A stretch of DNA of 52,850 nucleotides from Porphyromonadaceae bacterium UBA7141 (GTDB lineage Bacteria > Bacteroidota > Bacteroidia > Bacteroidales > Muribaculaceae): the NCBI GenBank assembly GCA_002491945.1, contig DKWX01000002.1, positions 30,971-83,820 of the forward strand, in the 5' to 3' direction. This document shows positions 7,281-17,139 of the stretch, in pieces. Both the position numbers and the translations under genes were made by a program. The notes under the pieces are model-generated. The model searched no databases, was not told the origin of the DNA, and saw only the letters and a list, made by a program, of their open reading frames with translations. The first letter of the stretch is position 1. Every line of letters begins with the position of its first letter.

Positions 7281-7688
7281 ATGGCTGCAAAAACTAAACC
7301 TACCCGAAAGAACGTCTCTGCAAAAACGAAAACTAAAAATGCAAAGACAAAAGCCGAAAGCGTTCCCCTGCACCGCCAATGGCTGAAAGACTTGCGATAC
7401 GGACAGTCGCTATCGCTTGAATTCTTCACTTACAATGCCTGGATTCTCGTCGTAGTCCTGGTGGCTGTGCTATCGCTTATCGGACTGAGATACAAAACAA
7501 AAACCAAAATGTCGGAAATCAAGACCCTCTCTCATAAACTCGAGCTCGCCCAATCCGACAAACTTCGCGAACAGGCCGCTTACATGTCGCTTGTAAGAGA
7601 GACCGAGATGCACCGGCTTGTAAGAGAGCGCGGACTCGGACTCGTATTCCAGGAGCAGCCCCCCTACGAGGTGGAGCCTGTGAGATAG
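7281..7688 (+). CDS. ftsL: Bacteroidota-type cell division protein FtsL
   Basis: FtsL is a bitopic inner-membrane protein that bridges FtsQ/DivIC and the FtsW-FtsI synthase at the septum. This 135-residue protein is recognised mainly by position and architecture. It has a very Lys/Thr-rich cytoplasmic N-terminus (about 1-35). One transmembrane helix follows at about 54-72 (WILVVVLVAVLSLIGL). A short periplasmic coiled-coil segment is at about 77-110, and the tail is rich in Pro and Glu. Sequence similarity to proteobacterial FtsL is negligible, which is normal for this fast-evolving protein. It lies between rsmH and ftsI, as in other Bacteroidota. Confidence 0.85.
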   Translation: MAAKTKPTRKNVSAKTKTKNAKTKAESVPLHRQWLKDLRYGQSLSLEFFTYNAWILVVVLVAVLSLIGLRYKTKTKMSEIKTLSHKLELAQSDKLREQAAYMSLVRETEMHRLVRERGLGLVFQEQPPYEVEPVR

Positions 7689-7810
7689 GATGGATTTGCT
7701 GTCGTGACATCCCTCCATCATCACGAGGCGTCGCCATCCTCCCCACCATACGCGAGCTTTCCGGCATCCATCCGAAAAAAATTCACATACCTCTCAATCA
7801 GAAAGCCATT

Positions 7811-9949
7811 ATGGCAGCCGCTAAAAATAAAAACAACAAAACGACGATACTCTTCAGATACGGTATCATCACTTTCGGCTTCCTGCTATTTGCAGCCATT
7901 GTGGTGAGCCGCCTCTTTACAACTACAATCATCGAGGCTCCTGAATGGAACGAGCGCGCCAAAAAAGACTTCGCACGCATCGACACCCTCAAACCGGAAC
8001 GCGGCGACATACTTGCCAATAACGGCAATATACTCGCCTGCAACCTCAAGGTATATGACGTAAAAGTCGACCTCCGCCACAACAAAGTGAAGCGACACAA
8101 ACTAAGCTGGGCCCAGATTGACTCTCTGGCCGACTCACTCGACAGATATTATCCCCGCATCCCCGATCTCCTGAGCCGACACCCCGACACAATCAAAAAA
8201 TACTCCTGGCATACCCGCCTCAAATGTGAATTCGAAAAAGCTCCCGACAAGCGGCCGCGAGCACTCCGGTTTGTCAAAGGCGGCTCGCTGCAGGATTTCG
8301 CACGCATCAAGTCATTCCCCTATCTGCGTGACTTCAAGGGGAAAGGATTCCGCAACCCGGTATACGTCGAAGAGCGCAATGTGCGGATCTACCCTTACGG
8401 GAAAATGGCTTACCGAAGCATCGGACGTGTGAACGAGAATATCCATGGCGAGTTTCACGGTTATTCAGGTCTTGAAAAAGACCTTGATTCTCTGCTGTAT
8501 GGCAAAGAGGGGTACGCAAAGAAAGTGACTCTCACGTCGGGAGTCAGCAACTGGGTGACACGCCCCACTCAACGCGGTCTGAACGTTCAGACCACTATCG
8601 ACATCGACCTTCAGGACATGCTGGAAGAGCAGCTCCTGCGCGTCTGTGAGGATGCACATGCCGAATGGGGCACCGCCATACTGATGGAAGTGGCTACCGG
8701 CGAAATAAAAGCCATCGCAAATCTGGAGAACATAAACGGCGTTTATGGCGAAGCGCTCAACCGCGCCGTGCGCGGCTTCGAGCCTGGCTCTGTCATGAAA
8801 CCGATTTCTCTGATGATTGCATTTGAAGACGGACTCGTGAAGAGTGTCAACGATGTCATCGACTGCTCCACTTTCCAGCGCACCTCCGACCCGCACGCAC
8901 CCAGTGTGAAATCGATGAAACAGGTCATCGAGATGTCATCCAACACCGGCATAGCACGCGTAATATTCCGCGGATATGCCAACGACCCGGCCAGATTCTA
9001 CGATCGTCTGGAGAAAATCGGATTCTTCGAGCCTATGCGCTCCGGCATTGCGGCCGAAGAGACTCCAAGAGTGCGCCGACTGACCGGACAGGATGCCCGG
9101 GGCAACAATATTACTATGACGTCCCGACATCTCGACCTGGCACGACAGGCCTACGGATACAATACCACAATCCCCCCTCTCTACACACTGGCATACTATA
9201 ACGCTATCGCCAACGGCGGACGCCTGGTGCGTCCTCATCTCATGAAACGTCTCATTGGAGAGGGGATCGACTCGGTGCTGAAGATTGACTATATCCGCGA
9301 GCAGGTTTGCTCTCCGGAGACTGCGGAAAAGGTTAAAATCTGCCTGCGCGAACCTGTATGGGGCGACCACGGCACGGCGCGAGCCGTGCGCGACGAACGG
9401 GTGATGATTGCCGGAAAGACCGGCACCGCATATCCAGTCTATGAACATGGCGGCGGATACGACACCTCGCGCCGACGCTATGCCTTCGCCGGATTCTTCC
9501 CCTACGAAAACCCGAAATACTCCTGCATAGCCCTGATTCTCGCACCCAGCGGCACAAGTGCCAACCGAACTTCCGGACAGGTAGTAAAAAACATGGCGCT
9601 GAAGATGTACTCCAGAGGTATGCTCGACAATGCATCGACTTTTACCGGAAGCAGGCTCAACGACACTCCCGTCGTCGCGGCCTCAACACGCGGAATGGCC
9701 GCCAGTCTGGGCAAAGCTCTCGGCGCATCCGGTGCAAAAACCATCAGAACCGAAAACCCGGGACACAATATCGCCATAAATGCCATGCCGAACGTGATGG
9801 GATACGATGCGCCATCGGCAATACGGATATTGGAGCAACAGGGGGTCAACGTCAGGTTGCGTGGATCGGGACGTGTCGTGTCGCAATCCATACCGCCGGG
9901 GGCAGCCCTGACAAAGGGATCCGTCATAACACTGACTCTCAGAATCTGA
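7811..9949 (+). CDS. ftsI: Penicillin-binding protein 3-like septal transpeptidase FtsI with C-terminal PASTA domain
   Basis: FtsI is the class B PBP that cross-links septal peptidoglycan in complex with FtsW. The 712-residue protein has a short cytoplasmic N-terminus and a signal-anchor helix at about 16-36. A PBP-dimer domain follows, with ERGDILANNGNILA near 57. The transpeptidase has the SxxK motif S327-V-M-K330, the SxN motif S376-S-N378 and the KTG motif K536-T-G538. A single PASTA domain occupies about 655-712 (MPNVMGYDAPSAIRILEQQG), typical for Bacteroidota FtsI and absent from E. coli FtsI. A 122-base gap without a gene precedes it and 171 bases follow before murE. Confidence 0.95.
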   Translation: MAAAKNKNNKTTILFRYGIITFGFLLFAAIVVSRLFTTTIIEAPEWNERAKKDFARIDTLKPERGDILANNGNILACNLKVYDVKVDLRHNKVKRHKLSWAQIDSLADSLDRYYPRIPDLLSRHPDTIKKYSWHTRLKCEFEKAPDKRPRALRFVKGGSLQDFARIKSFPYLRDFKGKGFRNPVYVEERNVRIYPYGKMAYRSIGRVNENIHGEFHGYSGLEKDLDSLLYGKEGYAKKVTLTSGVSNWVTRPTQRGLNVQTTIDIDLQDMLEEQLLRVCEDAHAEWGTAILMEVATGEIKAIANLENINGVYGEALNRAVRGFEPGSVMKPISLMIAFEDGLVKSVNDVIDCSTFQRTSDPHAPSVKSMKQVIEMSSNTGIARVIFRGYANDPARFYDRLEKIGFFEPMRSGIAAEETPRVRRLTGQDARGNNITMTSRHLDLARQAYGYNTTIPPLYTLAYYNAIANGGRLVRPHLMKRLIGEGIDSVLKIDYIREQVCSPETAEKVKICLREPVWGDHGTARAVRDERVMIAGKTGTAYPVYEHGGGYDTSRRRYAFAGFFPYENPKYSCIALILAPSGTSANRTSGQVVKNMALKMYSRGMLDNASTFTGSRLNDTPVVAASTRGMAASLGKALGASGAKTIRTENPGHNIAINAMPNVMGYDAPSAIRILEQQGVNVRLRGSGRVVSQSIPPGAALTKGSVITLTLRI

Positions 9950-10120
9950 CTCCAGTGGCATTGAAACTTCCACTCTCCTGAGGCCGGACTTCCGCTCTTA
10001 TATCCGTCATGCCGCGACACCTCGCTCCCTCCCCATCCAATTCCGACCGGGGTATGGCAACCGGAATCCGACCATACTGAATGAAAAAACTAAACTGAAA
10101 CCAATATACACAGCAACGAT

Positions 10121-11581
10121 ATGATTAAACTCAAGAATCTTCTCGGCGCAATCAGACCGATTGAAATAATCGGAGACACCGACAAGAATATCCTCTCGCT
10201 CGAAAGCGACTCCCGCAAAGTGGGGCGCGACTCGATGTTTGTGGCAGTCCGCGGTGTCACCACCGACGGCCATAAATACATCCCCGTTGTGGCCTCGGCC
10301 CATGTCGGAGCCATCGTATGCGAAGAGTTTCCCGCATCCCTCACACAAGGGATCACGTATATCCGTGTGGCCGACTCTGCCGATGCTCTTGGGCGACTGG
10401 CCGCAGAATGGTATGGCAATCCCTCGCGCAAGCTGAAATTAGTGGGAGTCACCGGCACCAACGGAAAGACCACCACCGCCACCCTGCTCTATGAGATGGC
10501 CCGGCTCGAAGGCTACAAGGCCGGACTGCTCTCCACTGTGTGCAATTATATCGACACCACGGCAGTGCCTGCCACCCACACCACACCCGACCCGCTCTCG
10601 CTCAATTCGCTGCTGGCCAGAATGGTGGAGGCAGGATGCGATTACGCGTTCATGGAGGTATCATCGCATGCCGCCGCACAGCGCCGCATTGCCGGACTGT
10701 GCTTCGCCGGTGGAATATTCTCAAATCTCACCCGCGACCACCTCGACTATCACCATACGGTCGAGAACTACATGAATGCCAAGAAATCATTCTTCGACAT
10801 ACTCCCCGCCGAGGCATTCGCCCTGGTGAATGCCGACGACAAGGCCGGAGCCTACATGCTTCAGAACACCCGGGCCCGCAAATACACATACTCACTGCGC
10901 ACTGATGCCGACTTCCGCGGCCGAAGCGTGGAGACACGTCTCGACGGCACATTGCTGATGCTCAACGGACGCGAGGTGGAAGTGCAGTTCACCGGACGAT
11001 TCAATGCCTACAATCTGACAGCCGTCTACGGAGCCGCCATACTCACGGGATTCAATCCGGAAGAAGTGCTCGTCAACATGTCGCGCCTCGTGCCCGTAGC
11101 CGGACGCTTCCAGACATTCAGGTCTCCTTCCGGAGTGACGGCAATCGTAGACTATGCACACACACCCGACGCGCTCATCAATGTGCTTGACACGATTCGC
11201 GAGATTGTGGGAGCCGCAGGCGAAATCACCACAGTGGTGGGATGCGGAGGCAACCGCGACCACGGCAAACGCCCCATTATGGCCCATGAGGCCGCCATGC
11301 GGTCCGACCATCTTGTGCTCACTTCCGACAATCCACGCGATGAAGAGCCTGAAGAAATCATACGCCAGATGAAGGAGGGACTCTCCCCGACCGAAATGCG
11401 GCACACAATCTGCATCACCGACCGCCATGAGGCCATACGTGCCGCTATTATGGCTGCCAGACCAGGCTCGGTGGTGCTCGTGGCCGGGAAAGGTCACGAA
11501 CCTTATCAGGAAGTGGCCGGGGTGCGCCATCATTTCGACGACCGCGAACAAGTGGCTGCCGCTCTTGCCGAACTCTCCTGA
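10121..11581 (+). CDS. murE: UDP-MurNAc-L-Ala-D-Glu:meso-diaminopimelate ligase MurE
   Basis: MurE adds the third stem residue to the cytoplasmic peptidoglycan precursor. The 486-residue protein has the Mur ligase ATP loop TGTNGKTTTA at 111-120 and the central signature FMEVSSHA. Residues 403-406 are D-N-P-R, the motif that in studied MurE enzymes binds meso-diaminopimelate rather than lysine. The peptidoglycan is therefore predicted to be of the meso-DAP type. The 171-base gap upstream shows no gene. It is followed at a distance of 150 bases by mraY. Confidence 0.97.
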   Translation: MIKLKNLLGAIRPIEIIGDTDKNILSLESDSRKVGRDSMFVAVRGVTTDGHKYIPVVASAHVGAIVCEEFPASLTQGITYIRVADSADALGRLAAEWYGNPSRKLKLVGVTGTNGKTTTATLLYEMARLEGYKAGLLSTVCNYIDTTAVPATHTTPDPLSLNSLLARMVEAGCDYAFMEVSSHAAAQRRIAGLCFAGGIFSNLTRDHLDYHHTVENYMNAKKSFFDILPAEAFALVNADDKAGAYMLQNTRARKYTYSLRTDADFRGRSVETRLDGTLLMLNGREVEVQFTGRFNAYNLTAVYGAAILTGFNPEEVLVNMSRLVPVAGRFQTFRSPSGVTAIVDYAHTPDALINVLDTIREIVGAAGEITTVVGCGGNRDHGKRPIMAHEAAMRSDHLVLTSDNPRDEEPEEIIRQMKEGLSPTEMRHTICITDRHEAIRAAIMAARPGSVVLVAGKGHEPYQEVAGVRHHFDDREQVAAALAELS

Positions 11582-11731
11582 GCCATCGGCATCCATCACG
11601 GCGGCGCATCTCTGCAATGCGCCGCCGGTGCCTCCCTCCAGACTGACCAAATTTCATACGGCAGACGTGCATCCGGATGTCGGCAATCTGCCGGCGCCAT
11701 TGCCGATGCCGCAATCTGATACGACTCAACA

Positions 11732-13003
11732 ATGTTTTATTCGATTGTACAACGTTATCTCGAATCCACCGACTTCCCCGGAATCCACTTGATGGACTTC
11801 ATCTCATTCCGGGCAGGAGTCACTTTTGCCCTCGCTCTTTTGCTGGCCATGACTTTCGGCCAACGGATAATCCACAGGCTGCAGCGCATGCAGATCGGCG
11901 AGGAGATACGCGACCTCGGCCTTGCGGGCCAGATGGAAAAACGCGGCACACCCACTATGGGTGGAATCATAATCATTCTGTCTATCCTGCTGCCGTGTCT
12001 GCTGGTGGGCAACCTGTCCAACGTCTACATGATTCTGATGCTTGTGGCCACTGTATGGATGGGTTCTATCGGATTTCTTGATGATTACCGCAAAATAAAG
12101 TTTCACAACAAGGATGGTCTGAAAGGTAAATACAAGGTCACCGGACAGGTCGGACTCGGACTTCTTGTAGGCATCACGATGTGGCTCTCGCCTCAGATTG
12201 TGATGAGCGAGAATACAGAAGTGATGAATCTTGAGCGACAGCAGACCGAGGTGGTGCACTCTCCGATATATCAGAAGACGCCGCAGACCACAATCCCATT
12301 TGTCAAAAACCATAACTTCAACTACGAGTGGCTCACCGACTGGCTCGACGACCGCGAGGCCGCGCAGACTCTCGGATGGATTGTATTCGTAATGATGGTA
12401 ATTGTGGTGGTCACGGCTGTGAGCAACGGCGCCAACCTCACCGACGGACTTGACGGACTATGCGCCGGCACATCGGCCATAATCGGAATAGCGTTGCTGA
12501 TTATGGCTTATCTCGGAGGCAACGTAATATACTCCGGGTATCTCAACATCATGTATATCCCGGGGTCGGAGGAACTTGTGGTCTACGCAGCCGCGTTTAT
12601 CGGCGCGCTGGTGGGATTCCTGTGGTACAATGCCCCTCCGGCACAGGTCTTCATGGGCGACACCGGCTCTCTGATGCTGGGCGGAGTAATCGCCGTCTTT
12701 GCAATCCTGATACGCAAGGAGCTGCTTATCCCGCTGCTGTGCCTGATTTTCTTCCTTGAGGATGTATCGGTTATGCTTCAGGTGAGCTACTTCAAGGCCA
12801 CCAAACGCAAATATGGCGAAGGACGGCGCATCTTCAAGATGACTCCTCTCCACCATCACTTCCAGAAAGAAGCTCCGCAGGGAGCCCATGTGCTGCTGAA
12901 ATTCCCAAAAATGCCGATTCCTGAATCGCGCATCGTAATCCGCTTCTGGATTGTAGGGATTCTGCTCGCCGTGCTCACATTCGTAACACTTAAGATTAGA
13001 TGA
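11732..13003 (+). CDS. mraY: Phospho-N-acetylmuramoyl-pentapeptide transferase MraY
   Basis: MraY links UDP-MurNAc-pentapeptide to undecaprenyl phosphate, making lipid I in the inner membrane. The 423-residue polytopic protein has the family signatures GTPTMGGIIII near 72-82, GFLDDYRK with Asp117-Asp118, NLTDGLDGLCAG, and the C-terminal HHHFQKE. It is longer than the roughly 360-residue proteobacterial form. The extra length sits mainly in the loop at about 165-215, where the sequence is hydrophilic; this is common in Bacteroidota. Its stop codon overlaps the murD start by four bases (ATGA), so translation is coupled. Confidence 0.97.
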   Translation: MFYSIVQRYLESTDFPGIHLMDFISFRAGVTFALALLLAMTFGQRIIHRLQRMQIGEEIRDLGLAGQMEKRGTPTMGGIIIILSILLPCLLVGNLSNVYMILMLVATVWMGSIGFLDDYRKIKFHNKDGLKGKYKVTGQVGLGLLVGITMWLSPQIVMSENTEVMNLERQQTEVVHSPIYQKTPQTTIPFVKNHNFNYEWLTDWLDDREAAQTLGWIVFVMMVIVVVTAVSNGANLTDGLDGLCAGTSAIIGIALLIMAYLGGNVIYSGYLNIMYIPGSEELVVYAAAFIGALVGFLWYNAPPAQVFMGDTGSLMLGGVIAVFAILIRKELLIPLLCLIFFLEDVSVMLQVSYFKATKRKYGEGRRIFKMTPLHHHFQKEAPQGAHVLLKFPKMPIPESRIVIRFWIVGILLAVLTFVTLKIR

Positions 13004-14358
13004 CAATGACTGACATAAGCAAGATAAAACGCATCGCGGTGCTCGGTGCAGGTGAAAGCGGCGTAGGCGCCGCCATTCTCGCCATGAGCCGCGGCATAGG
13101 GGTGCTCGTAAGCGATTCGGGCAAAATATCTGCCAAATACCGCGACATACTCACATCACGCGGCATACCCTTTGAAGAGGGTGGCCACTCGGAAGATGAA
13201 ATACTGAAGGCCGACATGGTGGTGAAAAGCCCCGGCATCCCCCCGACAACGCCCCTTGTGCGGCGGCTCGCCGCACAAGGCACTCCCATAGTGTCGGAAA
13301 TCGAATTCGCCGGTTATTTCACCGACTCGAAGATGATATGCATCACCGGCTCCAACGGCAAGACCACCACCACGATGCTCACCTTCCACATACTCCGCGA
13401 GGCCGGACTCGATGTGGGCATGGCCGGCAACGTAGGGCGCAGTCTGGCTCTTCAGGTGGCTGAGGAACCGCATGAATACTACGTAATCGAACTCTCCAGC
13501 TTCCAGCTTGAGAATATGTACGATTTCAAGGCTCACGTGGCTGTGATACTCAACATCACCCCCGACCATATGGACCGCTACGACCACAGCATGGAGTTGT
13601 ATACGGCCGCCAAATTCCGCATACTGCGCAACCAGACCGATGATGATTACTTCATCTACTGGTTAGGCGACCCGATCGTAAGCCGCCAGGTGGAGCAGCT
13701 ACAGTCTCATGCCAGAATGCTCCCGTTCAGCGAAACACCTTGTGCGGAGGCTGCCGCATGGACCGAAGATGGAGTCCTGAATTTCAAAACCAGCAATGAG
13801 GCTTGGGAAATGCCCCGACGCGACATCTCTCTCCCCGGACTGCACAATCTCTACAACTCCATGGCGGCCGGGCTTTCCGCCTCTGCCCTCCACATATCAC
13901 CCGAAGTGACATGCCGCGCTCTGGCCGACTTCGAGGCGGTGGAGCACCGTCTGGAATTTGTGCGTGAAGTCGATGGTGTGCGCTACATCAACGATTCCAA
14001 AGCCACCAACGTCAACTCCACCTGGTATGCGCTCGAAAGCATGACAGCTCGCACCGTGCTGATACTCGGAGGTAAAGACAAAGGCAACGACTACTCTGAA
14101 ATACTCCCTCTGGTGAGAGAAAAAGTAAAGGCAATCGTCTGCATGGGAGTCGACAATTCCAAACTGCTTGACTTCTTCGGCACGACGGTGCCTGATATCG
14201 CCGACTGCCACTCGCTCGAAGAGGCGATACAGGCCTGCCGACGGCTCAGCGCCCCCGGCGACACTGTGCTGCTCTCTCCCTGCTGCGCAAGCTTTGATCT
14301 CTTCACAAGTTATGAAGACCGCGGCCGCCGGTTCAAGGATGCCGTAGCTGCGCTCTGA
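13000..14358 (+). CDS. murD: UDP-N-acetylmuramoyl-L-alanine:D-glutamate ligase MurD
   Basis: MurD adds D-glutamate to UDP-MurNAc-L-alanine in the cytoplasm. The 452-residue protein shows an N-terminal UDP-binding fold (AVLGAGESGVGAAILA near 12-27), the ATP loop GSNGKTTTTM at about 114-123, and the C-terminal domain with INDSKATNVNSTWYAL and the closing LLSPCCASFDLF, all diagnostic for MurD. It begins at 13000 with a four-base overlap to mraY; a second ATG at 13006 in the same frame is equally possible. ftsW follows after 43 bases. Confidence 0.97.
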   Translation: MTMTDISKIKRIAVLGAGESGVGAAILAMSRGIGVLVSDSGKISAKYRDILTSRGIPFEEGGHSEDEILKADMVVKSPGIPPTTPLVRRLAAQGTPIVSEIEFAGYFTDSKMICITGSNGKTTTTMLTFHILREAGLDVGMAGNVGRSLALQVAEEPHEYYVIELSSFQLENMYDFKAHVAVILNITPDHMDRYDHSMELYTAAKFRILRNQTDDDYFIYWLGDPIVSRQVEQLQSHARMLPFSETPCAEAAAWTEDGVLNFKTSNEAWEMPRRDISLPGLHNLYNSMAAGLSASALHISPEVTCRALADFEAVEHRLEFVREVDGVRYINDSKATNVNSTWYALESMTARTVLILGGKDKGNDYSEILPLVREKVKAIVCMGVDNSKLLDFFGTTVPDIADCHSLEEAIQACRRLSAPGDTVLLSPCCASFDLFTSYEDRGRRFKDAVAAL

Positions 14359-14401
14359 CACCATCTCTTTCCGAACCAACGTCACAATACATCCTTCTGA
14401 A

Positions 14402-15781
14402 ATGTCAAATTCCGACAATATCCACATACGCGAGACCGTCGACGGAGTCCCGGTGGACAATGCCCCCTCCACCATACGCCGCCGACGCGCCTCAAAGGCT
14501 GCTTCCGCCTCAGACGAGCCCCGCGAACGCCCTAAGGCCGACCGGTTCATCTGGGGAATATACGTGGCCCTGCTTTTCATCTCCATTATCGAACTGTTCA
14601 GCGCCTCCTCGGCCGAAGTGCGCGGCAGTAATGTCTATGAACCTCTCATCCGACACTGCATATTCCTCGGCATCGGGCTGGCTCTGGTAATCTGGATTCA
14701 GAACATCCATTTCGGATATTTCTCACGTTTCGCATCAACACTGGCCATACTGTCGCTCGGACTGCTTGTGTTCTCCACTCTGTTCGGAGCAGAAATCAAC
14801 GGCGCGCAACGTGCCATCAGAATCGCAGGATTCACAATCCAGCCTCCGGAGATTGTAAAACTCACCATCGTCATATGGCTTGCCACGATTCTGGGCAAGA
14901 ACCAGCGCCCGGGTGGTGTATCGACTCTGGCTGTGGTGAAAGTGGCTGTAATAGTGGTGGTGTTTGCCGGAATCCTCTGGATCAATGGCCTGACCAATAC
15001 AATCCTTATGATGGGTGTGAGCATCTGCATGTTTCTGATTGGAGGAATCCAGTGGAAAAAGCTGCTGGCCGTAGGGGCGGTGTATGCCGCCGCCGCATTG
15101 ATGCTCGGAGTCGTGAAATATGCCGGAGGATCCTCCTCTGAGTTCGACAGCGCCGGCAACAACGGCGGCATTGCCACCGAACAGACTTCAGGAATCGGAC
15201 GTCAGGACACTCAGATAGGACGCCTCAAACGCCATATAGCCGGGGTCAGTCCATCCGACCCTATTGATGATTTCAACCGTCAGGTCGTGTTCGCAAAAAT
15301 GGCACAGGCCAACGGCGGACTCTTCGGACAGGGACCCGGCAACTCTCGCGAAAACGCACGCCTGCCTCTGGCATTTTCCGACTATATCTATTCCATCGTG
15401 ATAGAGGATACAGGGCTTGTCGGCGGGGTGCTCCTGCTGGTGCTCTACCTGTTGCTGCTGGCCCGTGCCGGCTCGCTGGCCTATAAATGCAACAGGGCCT
15501 TCCCGGCATTCCTGATTATGGGTTGCGCGGTGCTGATTGTATTCCAGGCTCTGGTGCATATGGCCATCGTCACGGGGGTGTTCCCTGTCAGCGGACAGCC
15601 TCTGCCGTTCATATCAAAGGGTGGCACTTCGGTAGTGGTCATGTCGATGGCTATCGGAATAATGCTGTCTGTGAGCCGGTTTGCTGTCACCGGATCCGAT
15701 AAGAAAGCCAACCAGGATGAACTCGACGCCCTGCCCGAAGACATGCAGGCCGCCAATTACGCCAATCAGGACGAGAACTGA
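14402..15781 (+). CDS. ftsW: SEDS peptidoglycan polymerase FtsW
   Basis: FtsW is the septal SEDS-family glycosyltransferase that polymerises lipid II with FtsI as partner. The 459-residue protein has about 45 hydrophilic N-terminal residues, roughly ten transmembrane helices, and the conserved C-terminal half with GLFGQGPGNSREN and the membrane-spanning FPVSGQPLPFISKGGTS, which is typical of SEDS proteins. The hydrophilic C-terminal tail ends in an Asn/Asp-rich stretch. It lies between murD and murG in the usual Bacteroidota order. Confidence 0.95.
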   Translation: MSNSDNIHIRETVDGVPVDNAPSTIRRRRASKAASASDEPRERPKADRFIWGIYVALLFISIIELFSASSAEVRGSNVYEPLIRHCIFLGIGLALVIWIQNIHFGYFSRFASTLAILSLGLLVFSTLFGAEINGAQRAIRIAGFTIQPPEIVKLTIVIWLATILGKNQRPGGVSTLAVVKVAVIVVVFAGILWINGLTNTILMMGVSICMFLIGGIQWKKLLAVGAVYAAAALMLGVVKYAGGSSSEFDSAGNNGGIATEQTSGIGRQDTQIGRLKRHIAGVSPSDPIDDFNRQVVFAKMAQANGGLFGQGPGNSRENARLPLAFSDYIYSIVIEDTGLVGGVLLLVLYLLLLARAGSLAYKCNRAFPAFLIMGCAVLIVFQALVHMAIVTGVFPVSGQPLPFISKGGTSVVVMSMAIGIMLSVSRFAVTGSDKKANQDELDALPEDMQAANYANQDEN

Positions 15782-15865
15782 TTGCAGCAGACGAGGGGGT
15801 GAACGTGAATGTCGGCATCTCTCCGCCCATGCTCTCTCACCCTCTATGACTTCAAAAAATACCCC

Positions 15866-16972
15866 ATGATGAAAAACAAATACAGAATACTTATATCCGG
15901 AGGTGGCACCGGAGGGCACATCTTTCCGGCTCTCTCTATCGCAAACGCGCTACGCCGCCGACTCGACACAGAAATACTCTTCGTAGGCGCCGACGACCGC
16001 ATGGAAATGGAGCGCATCCCTGCCGCAGGCTACCCTATCAAGGGGCTCCCCGTGGCCGGATTCGACAGAAAGCATCTGCTACGCAACTTCGGGGTGCTTC
16101 TTAAACTCCGCAAGAGCCTTGCCATGGCACGGCGCATTGTCGATGAATTCCAGCCCGACATTGCCATCGGAGTCGGCGGATACTGCTCCGGCCCGACTCT
16201 GAAAGCCGCCCAGAGAAGTGGTGTGCCTACTCTGATTCAGGAGCAGAACTCTTATGCCGGTGTGACCAATAAGCTTCTTGCCCGAAATGCAATGCGCATA
16301 TGCGTGGCCTACGAGGGTATGCAACGCTTCTTCCCGGCAGAAAAAATCGTGCTCACCGGCAATCCGATACGCAAAGACCTGCTTGAACATACATTCGGCA
16401 GTGCCGAAGCCCGCATGAGATTCGGACTCGCGGCCGAGCCACGCACGATTCTCGTAGTCGGAGGCAGCCTTGGGGCACTCACCGTCAACCGAAGTATGGC
16501 CGAAGGGCTGCGATGCCTGATAGATGCCGGATATCAGGTGATCTGGCAGACCGGAAAGACGTTTCATTCCAGGGCTCTTGAGGCTGCCAAAGGTCTTAAA
16601 GGAGTCGTGGTGGCACCGTTCATATCCGATATGGCCGCAGCCTACGCCGCCGCCGACCTCGTTGTGTCGAGGGCCGGAGCCGGATCTATCTCCGAACTCG
16701 AGGCTCTCGGAAAGCCGGTGATTCTCGTACCCTCGCCAAATGTGGCAGAAGACCATCAGACAAAAAATGCACAGGCTCTCGAATCCCGCGGAGCCGCAAT
16801 CCTCATTCCAGATGCAGTGGCTTCCGAAAGGATGATAACCGAAATGCTGACTCTCGCGGCAAGTCCCGAACGGCTTGCCGAGATGAGCCGCAACATCAAA
16901 GGACTCGCTCTTGACAACAGTGATGAGAAAATTGTCGATGAAATTGTTAAAATATTAAATGCCCCGCGTTAA
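15866..16972 (+). CDS. murG: UDP-GlcNAc:lipid I N-acetylglucosaminyltransferase MurG
   Basis: MurG converts lipid I to lipid II on the inner face of the cytoplasmic membrane (GT28 family). The N-terminal glycine loop ISGGGTGGHIFPALSIANAL and the C-terminal VVGGSLGALTVNRSM, ISRAGAGSISELEALGKP-like segments and EDHQTKNA identify it. The frame is open from 15809, but I place the start at ATG 15866 (or 15869) because MMKNKYRILISGGG fits the family N-terminus. The stop TAA at 16970-16972 overlaps the first bases of repeat R3 (AAGTAAGTGT from 16971), so the repeat has inserted at, or now provides, the end of the gene. Confidence 0.96.
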   Translation: MMKNKYRILISGGGTGGHIFPALSIANALRRRLDTEILFVGADDRMEMERIPAAGYPIKGLPVAGFDRKHLLRNFGVLLKLRKSLAMARRIVDEFQPDIAIGVGGYCSGPTLKAAQRSGVPTLIQEQNSYAGVTNKLLARNAMRICVAYEGMQRFFPAEKIVLTGNPIRKDLLEHTFGSAEARMRFGLAAEPRTILVVGGSLGALTVNRSMAEGLRCLIDAGYQVIWQTGKTFHSRALEAAKGLKGVVVAPFISDMAAAYAAADLVVSRAGAGSISELEALGKPVILVPSPNVAEDHQTKNAQALESRGAAILIPDAVASERMITEMLTLAASPERLAEMSRNIKGLALDNSDEKIVDEIVKILNAPR

Positions 16973-17130
16973 GTAAGTGTTTAAATTTATTTTATACATT
17001 ATGCAGGCTTATTTCTGGGCCAGTTGCGGTGCGGAGTCAAGGAGAATATGAATATATTCGACCGAGCGACCGTCCGGATGCGGCAAAAACGAAGCCGAAT
17101 GCTGTATAAAACACTTGCTTTCACTTACTT
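16971..17130. repeat. Dispersed intergenic repeat, copy R3, inside the dcw cluster
   Basis: The left end AAGTAAGTGTTTAAATTTA is close to the family consensus. The interior shares with R1 the blocks TGCGGTGCGGAGT, AAGGAGAATAT and GAGCGAC, then GATGCGGCAAAAACGAAGCCG. The right end CACTTACTT is preceded by degenerate sequence (CACTTGCTTT). It fills almost the whole gap between murG and murC, whereas neighbouring dcw junctions have no such element. Confidence 0.78.
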
Positions 17131-17139
17131 GACACTTTC